From the NCBI RefSeq assembly GCF_003716325.1, contig NZ_RDSR01000022.1:1-55408 (forward strand): a stretch of 55,408 nucleotides of DNA, written 5' to 3'. A program made the translations under genes and the position numbers. Positions 31,813 through 40,349 of the stretch are shown in pieces. The notes beneath the pieces are model-generated. The model saw only the letters and a list, made by a program, of their open reading frames with translations. It did not search any database and was not told the origin of the DNA. Source of the stretch: Cryobacterium tepidiphilum. GTDB taxonomy: Bacteria > Actinomycetota > Actinomycetes > Actinomycetales > Microbacteriaceae. Every line of letters begins with the position of its first letter. Position 1 is the first letter of the stretch.

Positions 31813-31821
31813 TGGGAGAAT
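31813..31821 (+). promoter_or_regulatory. Extended -10 (TGGGAGAAT) upstream of dusB
   Basis: TGGGAGAAT ends eight bases before the ATG at 31830 and two bases before the ATG at 31824, favouring 31830 as a leaderless start. Confidence 0.45.
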
Positions 31822-31829
31822 TGATGACA

Positions 31830-33002
31830 ATGATGACCCCCACGCCCACGATAAGCCACGCACCGGCCCTCCGAATCGGTCCGCTCGAGCTCGACGTCCC
31901 CGTCGTGCTCGCACCCATGGCGGGCATCACCAACACGGCGTTCCGCCGGCTCTGCCGCGAGTACGGCGCCGGCCTCTACGTCAGCGAGATGATCACCTCG
32001 CGCGCCCTCGTCGAGCGCACCCGCGAGTCCATGCGGTTGATCACCCACCACCCGAGCGAGACCACCCGCTCCATCCAGCTCTACGGCGTCGACCCGACCA
32101 CCGTCTCCGAGGCCGTCACCATGCTCGTCGCCGAAGATCGCGCCGACCACATCGACCTCAACTTCGGCTGCCCGGTGCCCAAGGTCACCCGCAAGGGCGG
32201 GGGAGCAGCGCTCCCATGGAAGCTCACCCTGTTCCGCCAGATCGTCGAGGCCGCCGTGAAGGCCGCCGGCGACATCCCCCTCACCGTGAAGATGCGCAAG
32301 GGCATCGACTCCGACCACCTCACCTACCTTGAGGCCGCCAAGGCCGCCCAGGGCGCCGGCGTCGCCTCCATCGCGCTGCACGCCCGCACCGCCGCGGAGT
32401 TCTACTCCGGCCAGGCCGACTGGTCCGCCATCGCCGCCCTCAAGGAGGCGATCACCGACACGCCCGTGCTCGGCAACGGCGACATCTGGTCGGCCGACGA
32501 CGCCGTGCGCATGACCCGGCAGACCGGATGCGACGGCGTCGTCGTCGGGCGCGGCTGCCTGGGCCGTCCGTGGCTGTTCGGCGACCTCGCCGCGGCGTTC
32601 CAGCCCGGCGACGGCGAACGTGCACCCATCCAGCCGAACCTCGGCCAGGTGGCCGCAGCATTCCGTCGGCACGCCGAGCTCCTCACCGCGTTCTTCGAGA
32701 GCGAAGAACGCGGATGCCGCGACATCCGCAAGCATGTCGCCTGGTATTTCAAGGGGTACCCGGTCGGCGGCGACCTGCGCGCGAGCCTCGCGACGGCGGA
32801 GTCCCTCGCCCAGCTCGACGACCTGCTCGGCACGCTCGACCACGACCAGCCATACCCGGGCGTCGGCGCCGAAGGGCCGCGCGGCCGCGCCGGCACCCCC
32901 AAGAAGCCGGCACTGCCGGAGAACTGGCTGGCCAGCCGCGAGATGGTCGGCGACGACCGCGCCACCCTCACCGAGGGCGAAGGAGACACCAGCGGTGGCT
33001 AA
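31830..33002 (+). CDS. dusB: tRNA-dihydrouridine synthase (DusB-like)
   Basis: This FMN enzyme reduces specific uridines in tRNA D-loops. The 390-residue product has the N-terminal LAPMAGITNTAFRRLCREYG, the catalytic Cys in LNFGCPVPKVTRKGGG, and the FMN-phosphate segment GNGDIWSADDAVRMTRQTGCDGVVVGRG. A helical C-terminal domain follows. Three in-frame ATGs (31824, 31830, 31833) compete; promoter spacing favours 31830. Its end overlaps dgt by eight bases. The dusB-dgt-dnaG order is conserved in Actinobacteria. Confidence 0.95.
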   Translation: MMTPTPTISHAPALRIGPLELDVPVVLAPMAGITNTAFRRLCREYGAGLYVSEMITSRALVERTRESMRLITHHPSETTRSIQLYGVDPTTVSEAVTMLVAEDRADHIDLNFGCPVPKVTRKGGGAALPWKLTLFRQIVEAAVKAAGDIPLTVKMRKGIDSDHLTYLEAAKAAQGAGVASIALHARTAAEFYSGQADWSAIAALKEAITDTPVLGNGDIWSADDAVRMTRQTGCDGVVVGRGCLGRPWLFGDLAAAFQPGDGERAPIQPNLGQVAAAFRRHAELLTAFFESEERGCRDIRKHVAWYFKGYPVGGDLRASLATAESLAQLDDLLGTLDHDQPYPGVGAEGPRGRAGTPKKPALPENWLASREMVGDDRATLTEGEGDTSGG

Positions 33003-34254
33003 CAGCACCGGCTACAGCGCGGCCGACGAAGAGCGGGCTCTGCCCGAGGTGCACCGTTCGCGCCGCAGCGACTTCGCCCGCGACCGCGCCCGGCTGCTGC
33101 ACTCCAGCGCACTGCGCCGCCTTGCCGCCAAGACCCAGGTGCTCAGCCCCACCGCGGGACTCGACTTCGCCCGCAACCGGCTCACCCACTCGCTCGAGGT
33201 GGCCCAGATCGGCCGCGAACTCGCTCTCCGGCTCGGCCTCGACCCCGACATCGTCGACACCGCCTGCCTCGCCCACGACATCGGTCACCCGCCGTTCGGC
33301 CACAACGGCGAGAAGGCCCTGAACGCCTGGGCCGCCGATATCGGCGGCTTCGAGGGCAACGCGCAGACCCTGCGCCTGCTCACCCGCCTCGAGCCCAAGG
33401 TGTTCGGTCCGGACGGCGAGAGCTTCGGCCTCAATCTCACCCGCGCCAGCCTCGACGCCAGTTGCAAGTACCCCTGGGCAGCGGATGCGTCGGTGGCCGA
33501 TCCGAGCGGGCGCGCCAAGTTCGGCTTCTACCCCGACGACCTCGCCGCGTTCGAGTGGGTGCGCCGGGGTGCCCCCGCCCGGCAGCTCTGCATCGAGGCG
33601 CAGGTGATGGACCTCTCCGACGACATCGCCTACTCCGTGCACGACTTCGAGGACGCCGTGTTCAACGGCTCCATCGACATCGCCGCCCTCGGCCGTCGAG
33701 TCGACCACGACGACCTTGTCTCCTCCATGTACGAGTGGATCGGGGGAGCGGTCTCCCACGACGAGCTCATGGCCGCCTTCGACCGGCTCGATACCCTCGA
33801 CGTGTGGTTCGACAGCTGGGACGGCGGTCGGCGCGACCAGGGCCGGCTGAAGAACCTCACCAGCCAGCTCATCGGCCGGTTCTCCGGCGCCGCGGTGAAC
33901 GCCACGCGAGCCGCCCACCCGCAGGAGAGCCTGATCCGCTTCGCCGGCTCGGTCGTCGTGCCCCGTGAGATCCAGGCGGAGATCGCTGTGCTGAAGGGCA
34001 TCGTCGCCGCGTTCGTCATGTCGACCACGACCCGCAAGCCCATCTACGCCGAGCAGCGGTCGATGCTCACCGACCTCGCCGACGCGCTGCTGGCCACCGG
34101 CGACGCGCAACTCGACCCCGGGTTCCGGGAGGACTGGCGTGCCGCGACCGACGACGCCGCCCGCAAGCGCGTCGTCGTCGACCAGGTGGCCAGCCTCACC
34201 GACCAGTCCGCGACGGCGTGGCACGAGCGCCTCGTGCCGCCCGTCATCCCGTAG
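32995..34254 (+). CDS. dgt: Deoxyguanosinetriphosphate triphosphohydrolase-like protein
   Basis: The 419-residue HD-domain enzyme carries H in LTHSLEVAQIGRE, HD in LAHDIGHPPFGHNGEKAL, and the later MDLSDDIAYSVHDFED segment. Together these form the metal site of dNTP triphosphohydrolases, which turn dNTPs into deoxynucleosides and triphosphate. The GTG at 32995 is preceded by GAAGGAG at nine bases and overlaps the dusB stop. The exact nucleotide preference is unknown. Confidence 0.92.
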   Translation: MANSTGYSAADEERALPEVHRSRRSDFARDRARLLHSSALRRLAAKTQVLSPTAGLDFARNRLTHSLEVAQIGRELALRLGLDPDIVDTACLAHDIGHPPFGHNGEKALNAWAADIGGFEGNAQTLRLLTRLEPKVFGPDGESFGLNLTRASLDASCKYPWAADASVADPSGRAKFGFYPDDLAAFEWVRRGAPARQLCIEAQVMDLSDDIAYSVHDFEDAVFNGSIDIAALGRRVDHDDLVSSMYEWIGGAVSHDELMAAFDRLDTLDVWFDSWDGGRRDQGRLKNLTSQLIGRFSGAAVNATRAAHPQESLIRFAGSVVVPREIQAEIAVLKGIVAAFVMSTTTRKPIYAEQRSMLTDLADALLATGDAQLDPGFREDWRAATDDAARKRVVVDQVASLTDQSATAWHERLVPPVIP

Positions 34255-34269
34255 GCCATGGAAGTCGCG

Positions 34270-34337
34270 TCGCGCGCGCTGAACGCCGCTGGGCGGGTTG
34301 AATTCAGCGCGCGCAGCGGCGTTCAGCCCGCGCAGCT
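34270..34337. repeat. Palindromic intergenic repeat, family A copy 2
   Basis: A perfect 14-bp stem (34278-34291 with 34314-34327) encloses 22 bases containing the palindrome TGAATTCA (34299-34306). Blocks are shared in order with the element at 7729-7798. It occupies the 114-bp gap between dgt and dnaG. Confidence 0.75.
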
Positions 34338-34356
34338 CGATACTTCGGCGAGAAAC

Positions 34357-34362
34357 TAGGAT
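34357..34362 (+). promoter_or_regulatory. -10 box of leaderless dnaG promoter
   Basis: TAGGAT lies six bases before the dnaG ATG at 34369, with no ribosome binding site between them. Confidence 0.55.
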
Positions 34363-34368
34363 GACGCT

Positions 34369-36264
34369 ATGGCCGGCCTGATTCGACAAAGCGACATCGA
34401 AGAGGTCAAGGCGCGCACCAACATCGCCGACGTCGTCGGCAGTTACGTGAGCCTCAAGTCCGCCGGGGTCGGCTCGCTCAAGGGCCTCTGCCCCTTCCAC
34501 GACGAGCGCAGCCCCAGCTTCCACGTGCGCCCCCAGGTGGGCTTCTACCATTGCTTCGGCTGCGGCGAGAGCGGCGACGTCTACTCGTTCCTGCAGAAGA
34601 TGGACCACGTCAGCTTCTCCGAGGCCGTTGAGCGCCTCGCGGCCGGCGTCGGCATCCAGTTGCACTACGAAGACGGCGGCAACGCCCCCGACCACGGCAA
34701 CCGGGCCCGGCTCCTGGCCGCCAACCAGGCCGCCGCCGAGTTCTTCACCGACGCGCTCGCGAGCCCCGAGGCGCAGGTGGGGCGCGCCTTCCTCGGCGAG
34801 CGCGGCTTCGACGCGCACGCCGCCGCACGGTTCGGGGTCGGCTTCGCGCCGAAGAGCTGGGACCAGCTCACCAAGCACCTGCGCGGGCGCGGCTTCACCG
34901 CCGACGAGCTCCTCGCCGCGGGCCTCGTCTCCAGCGGTGACAGGGGCGTCTACGACCGCTTCCGCGGGCGGCTGGTCTGGCCGATCCGCGACATCACCGG
35001 CCAGACCGTCGGCTTCGGTGCGCGCCGGCTCCTCGACGACGACAAGGGGCCCAAGTACCTCAATACCCCCGAGACGCCGGTGTACCACAAGGCGCAGGTG
35101 CTCTACGGGCTCGACCTCGCCAAGCGCGACATCTCCCGCGGGCACCAGGTCGTGGTGGTTGAGGGGTACACGGATGTCATGGCCTGCCACCTCGCAGGCG
35201 TCACCACCGCGGTCGCCACCTGCGGCACCTCGTTCGGTGTCGACCACATCAAGGTGCTCCGCCGCGTGCTCGGCGACGACAGCGGCATCGGCGAGGTGGT
35301 GTTCACCTTCGACCCGGATGCCGCCGGCCAGAAGGCCGCGGTGCGCGCATTCGGCGAGGAGCAGCGTTTCGCCGCCCAGACCTACGTCGCCGTGGCGCCC
35401 GAGGGGCTCGATCCCTGCGACCTGCGCCTGGCGCGCGGCGACGAGGCGGTCCGCCGCCTCATCGACACCAAGAAGCCGATGTTCGAGTTCATGATCCGGC
35501 AGCTGCTGGGGCGCTACAACCTGGAGACCGTCGAGGGCCGCGCCGGGGCGCTCAGGGCCGCGGCGCCCGTCGTCGCCGACATCCGCGACCCTTCGCTCCG
35601 GCCCGGCTACAGCAGGGAACTGGCGCGCATGCTCGGCGTCGACATCGACGAGGTGAGCCGCGCGGTGTCCGCCGTGCGGCGAGGCGGTGGCGAACAGGGC
35701 CGGGCGGGGGAGAACCGCCCCCGCGCCCGCAGCGACGCCGGCACGGCATCCTCTGCCGCGGGGCCGGCAGCCGAACCCGCCCCGGAACGGCCATTCTCGA
35801 TCGCCGACCTGCCGAAGGACCCGGCCACGCGGCTGGAGCGCGACGCCCTCATGGCCATGCTGCAGTACCCGGCCGTCATCGGGGTCGACCTCCTCCGGCG
35901 TGCGACCGCCACCACGTTCACGCAGGGTTCCCTCGCAGTCGTCAGCGACGCGATCGCCGTGAACGCCGAGCACGCCGACGAGCCCAACTGGCTCGGTCGG
36001 ATCCTCGGCGAGCTTCCCCCGACAGTGCAGGGGCTCGTGCAGCAGCTCGCCGTCGCCCCGCTCCCGGAACGCACCGAGCGGGAGGTGCTCCGCTACGCCC
36101 GCGAGATCACCATCTCCCTGGTCGACCGCGACCTGCTGCGGTTGAAGGCCGAGCTGCTCGGCAAGCTGCAGCGCACCGACCCGGCGGCCCGCGAGGTCTA
36201 CGCAGTGATCCAGCGCGAGCTCGTGCGGGTCGAAACCGAACGGCGCGCCCTCCGGGGCGACTGA
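34369..36264 (+). CDS. dnaG: DNA primase
   Basis: DnaG makes RNA primers at the replication fork. The 631-residue protein has the N-terminal CHC2 zinc finger (CPFHDERSPSF...YHCFGCGESGD, about residues 41-69). The catalytic core and TOPRIM domain carry VVVEGYTDVMACHLAG and DPDAAGQKA, and a C-terminal helicase-interaction region follows after a Pro/Ala-rich linker (about 440-475). Transcription seems leaderless. Length and domains are normal for Actinobacteria. Confidence 0.97.
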   Translation: MAGLIRQSDIEEVKARTNIADVVGSYVSLKSAGVGSLKGLCPFHDERSPSFHVRPQVGFYHCFGCGESGDVYSFLQKMDHVSFSEAVERLAAGVGIQLHYEDGGNAPDHGNRARLLAANQAAAEFFTDALASPEAQVGRAFLGERGFDAHAAARFGVGFAPKSWDQLTKHLRGRGFTADELLAAGLVSSGDRGVYDRFRGRLVWPIRDITGQTVGFGARRLLDDDKGPKYLNTPETPVYHKAQVLYGLDLAKRDISRGHQVVVVEGYTDVMACHLAGVTTAVATCGTSFGVDHIKVLRRVLGDDSGIGEVVFTFDPDAAGQKAAVRAFGEEQRFAAQTYVAVAPEGLDPCDLRLARGDEAVRRLIDTKKPMFEFMIRQLLGRYNLETVEGRAGALRAAAPVVADIRDPSLRPGYSRELARMLGVDIDEVSRAVSAVRRGGGEQGRAGENRPRARSDAGTASSAAGPAAEPAPERPFSIADLPKDPATRLERDALMAMLQYPAVIGVDLLRRATATTFTQGSLAVVSDAIAVNAEHADEPNWLGRILGELPPTVQGLVQQLAVAPLPERTEREVLRYAREITISLVDRDLLRLKAELLGKLQRTDPAAREVYAVIQRELVRVETERRALRGD

Positions 36265-36299
36265 GGGCGCGCTGCCTGCCAAACCGCAGGTTGCAGCTG

Positions 36300-36305
36300 T
36301 ATAAA
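36300..36305 (+). promoter_or_regulatory. Possible -10 box upstream of the peptide-transport operon
   Basis: TATAAA at 36300 stands in the 156-bp gap after dnaG, followed by TATCCC/CCTACA-like candidates near 36350. GGTTGCAG occurs twice (36289 and 36369). None has a convincing -35 partner, so the true promoter is unsettled. Confidence 0.3.
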
Positions 36306-36420
36306 GAAGCGGCCGAGCGCTAGGGCGAGGCGTCCTCGATGTGCTAGGTCTATCCCTACAGCAATCACGGTTGCAGGTTCGCGGCGTGACTGAAAGAACA
36401 ACAGGAAGAGGTTTACGGAT

Positions 36421-38070
36421 ATGACATCCGCATCCACCAACGGAAAGCGCGTCGTCGCCGCAGCAGCGGCGTTCACGGCGGTGGCCCTCGTGCTCTCCGG
36501 CTGCTCCGCCGGAGGCGGCGGCGACAAGGGCGGCGCCACCGGCGGCGCCAGCGGCGGCCCGATCCTCATCGGGACGACCGACAAGGTCACCACGCTCGAC
36601 CCGGCCGGCTCGTACGACAACGGCTCCTTCGCCGTGATGAACCAGGTGTTCCCGTTCCTCATGAACACCCCCTACGGCAGCCCCGACGTGAAGCCCGACA
36701 TCGCGACCAAGGCGGAGTTCACCTCCCCGAACGACTACACGGTCACCCTGAAGTCCGGCCTCAAGTGGGCCAACGGCAACGACCTCACCTCGTCCGACGT
36801 GAAGTTCACCTTCGACCGGCAGCTGAAGATCGCCGACGTCAACGGCCCGTCGTCGCTGCTGTACAACCTCGACAGCGTCGACGCGCCCGACCCGACCACG
36901 GTCGTGTTCCACCTCAAGGCCGCCAACGACGTGATCTTCCCGCAGATCCTCTCGAGCCCCGCCGGCCCCATCGTCGACGAGGACGTCTTCTCGCCCGACG
37001 CCATCACGCCCGACCAGGACATCGTCAAGGGCAAGGCGTTCGCCGGCCAGTACACCATCACGAGCTACGACTTCAACAACCTCATCGGCTACAAGGCGAA
37101 CCCTGACTACCAGGGCCTCCTCGGACCGGCGAAGACCGACGTCGTGAACGTGAAGTACTACACCGAGGCGTCGAACCTGAAGCTCGACGTGCAGAAGGGC
37201 GACATCGACGTGGCCTGGCGCAGTCTGTCGGCCACCGACATCGACGCCCTCCGCGGCAACAAGGATGTCAAGGTCGTCGACGGCCCCGGTGGTGAGCTGC
37301 GGTACATCGTCTTCAACTTCAACACGATGCCCTTCGGCGCGAAGACCCCGGATGCCGACCCCGCCAAGGCCCTCGCCGTGCGCCAGGCCATGGCCGACCT
37401 CGTCGACCGCCAGGAGATCGCCGACCAGGTGTACAAGGGCACGTTCACGCCCGTGTACTCCTACGTTCCCGCCGGCCTCACCGGCGCGACCGAGTCGCTG
37501 AAGCCGCTCTACGGCGACGGCCAGGGTGGCCCCGACGCCGACAAGGCAAAGCAGACCCTCGAGGCCGCCGGCGTCAGCACGCCCGTCACGATCAACCTGC
37601 AGTACAGCAACGACCACTACGGGCCGTCCTCGGGCGACGAGTACGCGCTCGTCAAGGACCAGCTCGAGTCGTCGGGCCTGTTCAAGGTCAACCTGCAGAC
37701 CACCGAGTGGGTGCAGTACTCCAAGGACCGCTCCAGTGACGTGTACCCGGTGTACCAGCTGGGCTGGTTCCCGGACTACTCCGACGCCGACAACTACCTG
37801 ACCCCGTTCTTCCTCAAGGAGAACTTCCTCGCCAACCACTACGACAACCCCGAGGTGAACGACCTGATCCTCAAGCAGGCCACCACCGCGGACCCGGCGG
37901 CGCGGACAGCGATCATCAAGGAGATCCAGGACAAGGTCGCCAAAGACCTGTCGACGCTGCCCCTGCTGCAGGGCGCCCAGGTCGCGGTGACCGGCAAGGA
38001 CATCACCGGAACCAAGGACACGCTCGACCCCTCGTTCAAGTTCCGCTACGCGGCGCTGACCAAGGGCTGA
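36421..38070 (+). CDS. Peptide/nickel-type ABC transporter substrate-binding lipoprotein
   Basis: The 549-residue protein starts with a lipoprotein signal ending LSGC, with lipid-modified Cys28. A Gly-rich linker and an SBP_bac_5 domain follow. The domain contains GTTDKVTTLDPAGSYDNG, LKSGLKWANGNDLTSSDVKFTFDR and the C-terminal LGWFPDYSDADNYLTPFF. It should sit on the outer face of the membrane and deliver oligopeptides or another small ligand to the two permeases encoded next. The ATG follows GGAAGAGG. A hairpin after the gene probably keeps its level above that of the membrane parts. Confidence 0.94.
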   Translation: MTSASTNGKRVVAAAAAFTAVALVLSGCSAGGGGDKGGATGGASGGPILIGTTDKVTTLDPAGSYDNGSFAVMNQVFPFLMNTPYGSPDVKPDIATKAEFTSPNDYTVTLKSGLKWANGNDLTSSDVKFTFDRQLKIADVNGPSSLLYNLDSVDAPDPTTVVFHLKAANDVIFPQILSSPAGPIVDEDVFSPDAITPDQDIVKGKAFAGQYTITSYDFNNLIGYKANPDYQGLLGPAKTDVVNVKYYTEASNLKLDVQKGDIDVAWRSLSATDIDALRGNKDVKVVDGPGGELRYIVFNFNTMPFGAKTPDADPAKALAVRQAMADLVDRQEIADQVYKGTFTPVYSYVPAGLTGATESLKPLYGDGQGGPDADKAKQTLEAAGVSTPVTINLQYSNDHYGPSSGDEYALVKDQLESSGLFKVNLQTTEWVQYSKDRSSDVYPVYQLGWFPDYSDADNYLTPFFLKENFLANHYDNPEVNDLILKQATTADPAARTAIIKEIQDKVAKDLSTLPLLQGAQVAVTGKDITGTKDTLDPSFKFRYAALTKG

Positions 38071-38107
38071 GTGCAAGACCCGCTAGAGTTTTCCCTAGCT
38101 TGACCGA

Positions 38108-38140
38108 CGGGGGCATCCAGTGTTCAGCTGGGTGCCCCCG
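38108..38140 (+). terminator. Intercistronic hairpin between binding protein and permeases
   Basis: A 13-bp stem (38108-38120 with 38128-38140, one G-T pair) with a seven-base loop is followed by CTTCATTTT. It likely acts as a partial terminator or mRNA stabiliser, giving excess binding protein. Confidence 0.75.
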
Positions 38141-38160
38141 CTTCATTTTGCGAACGTTAG

Positions 38161-39255
38161 GTGAGCATGACCACAGCGGCAGCCGCGCCCCAGACCGGGG
38201 AAGCACGACCAGCCAGGCGTAAACGGGCACCCGGGGGCGGCCTCGGCCGCTACATCCTAGTGCGTTTCCTGCTGATCATCCCGACCATCTTCATCCTCGT
38301 CTCCATGGTGTTCTGGCTCATGCGCACCACGGGCGACCCGATCACCGCCGCACTCGGCGGCCGCCTCGGCGCCGCCCAGCTCGCCCAGCGCATCCACGAG
38401 GCCGGCTACGACCGCCCGATTCTCATCCAGTACTTCGAATACATCGGCAAGGTCTTCACCGGCGACTTCGGTACGACCCTCAGCACCAACCAGCCCGTGA
38501 CGACCGTGCTGGTCACCTACGGCGCCGCCACGGCGGAGCTCGCGTTCTACGCGCTCATCGTCGCCTTCATCGTCGGCATCCCGCTCGGCATGGTCGCCGC
38601 ATACTGGCGTGACAGGGCAACGGATGCGACGCTCCGCGTCTTCGCGATCCTCTGCTACGCCACGCCCGTGTTCTTCTCCGGCCTGCTGTTCAAGCTCGTG
38701 TTCTCGATCTGGCTCGGCGCGCTCCCGGTCGCCGGCCGGGCGTCGACGCGCTCGGAGCTGACGCTGCAGTCGCTGCCGAACCAGACCGGCGTGTACCTCA
38801 TCGACGCCATCCGCACCGGAAACGGCGCCATCATCACCGACGTGCTCGTGCACGCGATCCTCCCGGCACTGGCGCTCGGCCTCCTCACCGCCGGCGTCTT
38901 CCTGCGGCTCGTGCGCACCAACGTCATCGGAACCCTCGGCACCGAATACGTGGACGCCGCCCGGTCCCGGGGGGTGCGCGAGTTCCGCCTCGTGAGCAAG
39001 CACGCCTACCGGCCGGCCCTCATCCCGATCATCACCGTGATCGGCCTGCAGATCGCCCTGCTGCTCGGCGGCGCGGTGCTCACCGAGACGACCTTCGAAT
39101 GGAAGGGCCTAGGCTTCATGCTCGCCGAGTTCCTGAAGGCCCGCGACTTCGTCGCCGTGCAGGGCATCGTCGCGCTGCTCGCCGTCATCGTGGCGCTCAC
39201 CAACTTCATCGTGGACATCATCGCCGCGCTCATCGACCCGAGGGTGAGGTACTGA
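38161..39255 (+). CDS. Peptide-type ABC transporter permease (DppB/OppB-like)
   Basis: The 364-residue membrane protein has about six segments. The N-terminal ILVRFLLIIPTIFILVSMVF and the inner-loop motif EYVDAARSRGVREFRLVSKHAYRPALIPII are the coupling site for the ATPase. A GTG at 38161 and an ATG at 38167 both fit; neither has a well-spaced ribosome binding site. It pairs with the permease two bases downstream. Confidence 0.93.
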   Translation: MSMTTAAAAPQTGEARPARRKRAPGGGLGRYILVRFLLIIPTIFILVSMVFWLMRTTGDPITAALGGRLGAAQLAQRIHEAGYDRPILIQYFEYIGKVFTGDFGTTLSTNQPVTTVLVTYGAATAELAFYALIVAFIVGIPLGMVAAYWRDRATDATLRVFAILCYATPVFFSGLLFKLVFSIWLGALPVAGRASTRSELTLQSLPNQTGVYLIDAIRTGNGAIITDVLVHAILPALALGLLTAGVFLRLVRTNVIGTLGTEYVDAARSRGVREFRLVSKHAYRPALIPIITVIGLQIALLLGGAVLTETTFEWKGLGFMLAEFLKARDFVAVQGIVALLAVIVALTNFIVDIIAALIDPRVRY

Positions 39256-39257
39256 CC

Positions 39258-40349
39258 GTGACTGCGACCAGCGGATCGACCGCCATCGCCCACAAGCCGG
39301 CACTCTGGACCCGGCTGCCGATCGTGCACCAGGTGCGCCAGAGCGTCGGCCTGCAACGCGGGATGCTCGTGGCCGGCCTCGTCATCACCGGCGTGTTCGT
39401 GCTCTCCGCCATCTTCGCCCCGCTCATCGCCCCCTACGGCTACAGCCAGCTGCGCGGCGACAACGGTCCCTTCGGCGCGCAGCAGCCGCCCGGCGCCGAT
39501 CACCTCCTCGGCACGACCGTGGGCGGCTACGACGTGCTCTCCCGGGTGATCTGGGGCGCGCAGACCGCCCTCTTCGTCATCGTGGTGGCCGTCATCCTGT
39601 CGATCTTCGCCGGCGTGCTGCTCGGCCTGGTCTCCGGCTACTTCGGCGGATGGCTCGACCGGGTGCTCGTCGTCGTCTGCGACGCCGTGTACGCGTTCCC
39701 GTCGCTGCTGCTGGCCATCGTGATGTCGATCGCGATCTCCGGGGGCCGGTCGGGCCTTCTCGCGGGCGTGTTCGCGGCGGCGATCTCCATCACCGTGGTC
39801 TTCATCCCGCAGTATTTCCGGGTGATCCGGGCGGAGACCGTTCGGATCAAGTCGGAGGCGTTCGTCGAATCGGCGCAGGTGCTCGGAGCGAGCAACAGCC
39901 GCATCATGTTCCGGCACGTGCTCCGGAACGCCACCCGCACCCTGCCGCTCATCTTCACGCTGAACTCCTCCGAGGCGATCCTCACCCTCGCCGGCCTCGG
40001 CTTCCTCGGATTCGGCATCGAACCCACGGCTGCCAGCGAGTGGGGCTACGACCTGAACAAGTCGATCTCCGACGTGACGAGCGGCATCTGGTGGACCGCG
40101 CTGTTCCCCGGGCTTGCGATCGTCCTGACGGTGCTCGGCATCACACTCGTGGGGGAGAGCCTGAACGACCTCGCCGACCCGCGGCTGCGCGGGCGCCGAG
40201 CCGTCGGGAAGTCCTCCGGAACCGTCGCCGAGACATCCGTTGTGCCCGGCGGCACGCTTGACGCCGTCCCGGGCGGCATCGACGGGCTGGAGAGCGGGCA
40301 CGGCTCCGCAGACGGAGACCTGGCCACGGAACCGGAGGGGCGCTCATGA
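39258..40349 (+). CDS. Peptide-type ABC transporter permease (DppC/OppC-like)
   Basis: This 363-residue partner permease has an N-terminal OppC-type segment (RGMLVAGLVITGVFVLSAIFAPLIAPYG) and HLLGTTVGGYDVLSRVIWGAQTAL. Its coupling motif is FVESAQVLGASNSRIMFRHVLRN. A hydrophilic tail of about 45 residues follows the last membrane segment. The GTG start lies two bases after the previous stop, and its stop overlaps the ATPase ATG. Confidence 0.93.
   Translation: MTATSGSTAIAHKPALWTRLPIVHQVRQSVGLQRGMLVAGLVITGVFVLSAIFAPLIAPYGYSQLRGDNGPFGAQQPPGADHLLGTTVGGYDVLSRVIWGAQTALFVIVVAVILSIFAGVLLGLVSGYFGGWLDRVLVVVCDAVYAFPSLLLAIVMSIAISGGRSGLLAGVFAAAISITVVFIPQYFRVIRAETVRIKSEAFVESAQVLGASNSRIMFRHVLRNATRTLPLIFTLNSSEAILTLAGLGFLGFGIEPTAASEWGYDLNKSISDVTSGIWWTALFPGLAIVLTVLGITLVGESLNDLADPRLRGRRAVGKSSGTVAETSVVPGGTLDAVPGGIDGLESGHGSADGDLATEPEGRS

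Noticed and set aside
32968..38076. 1.7-kilocodon minus-strand open frame opposite dgt, dnaG and the binding-protein gene
   Set aside because: A shadow frame of three firm plus-strand genes; no domain, no start signal, and it spans intergenic regions.
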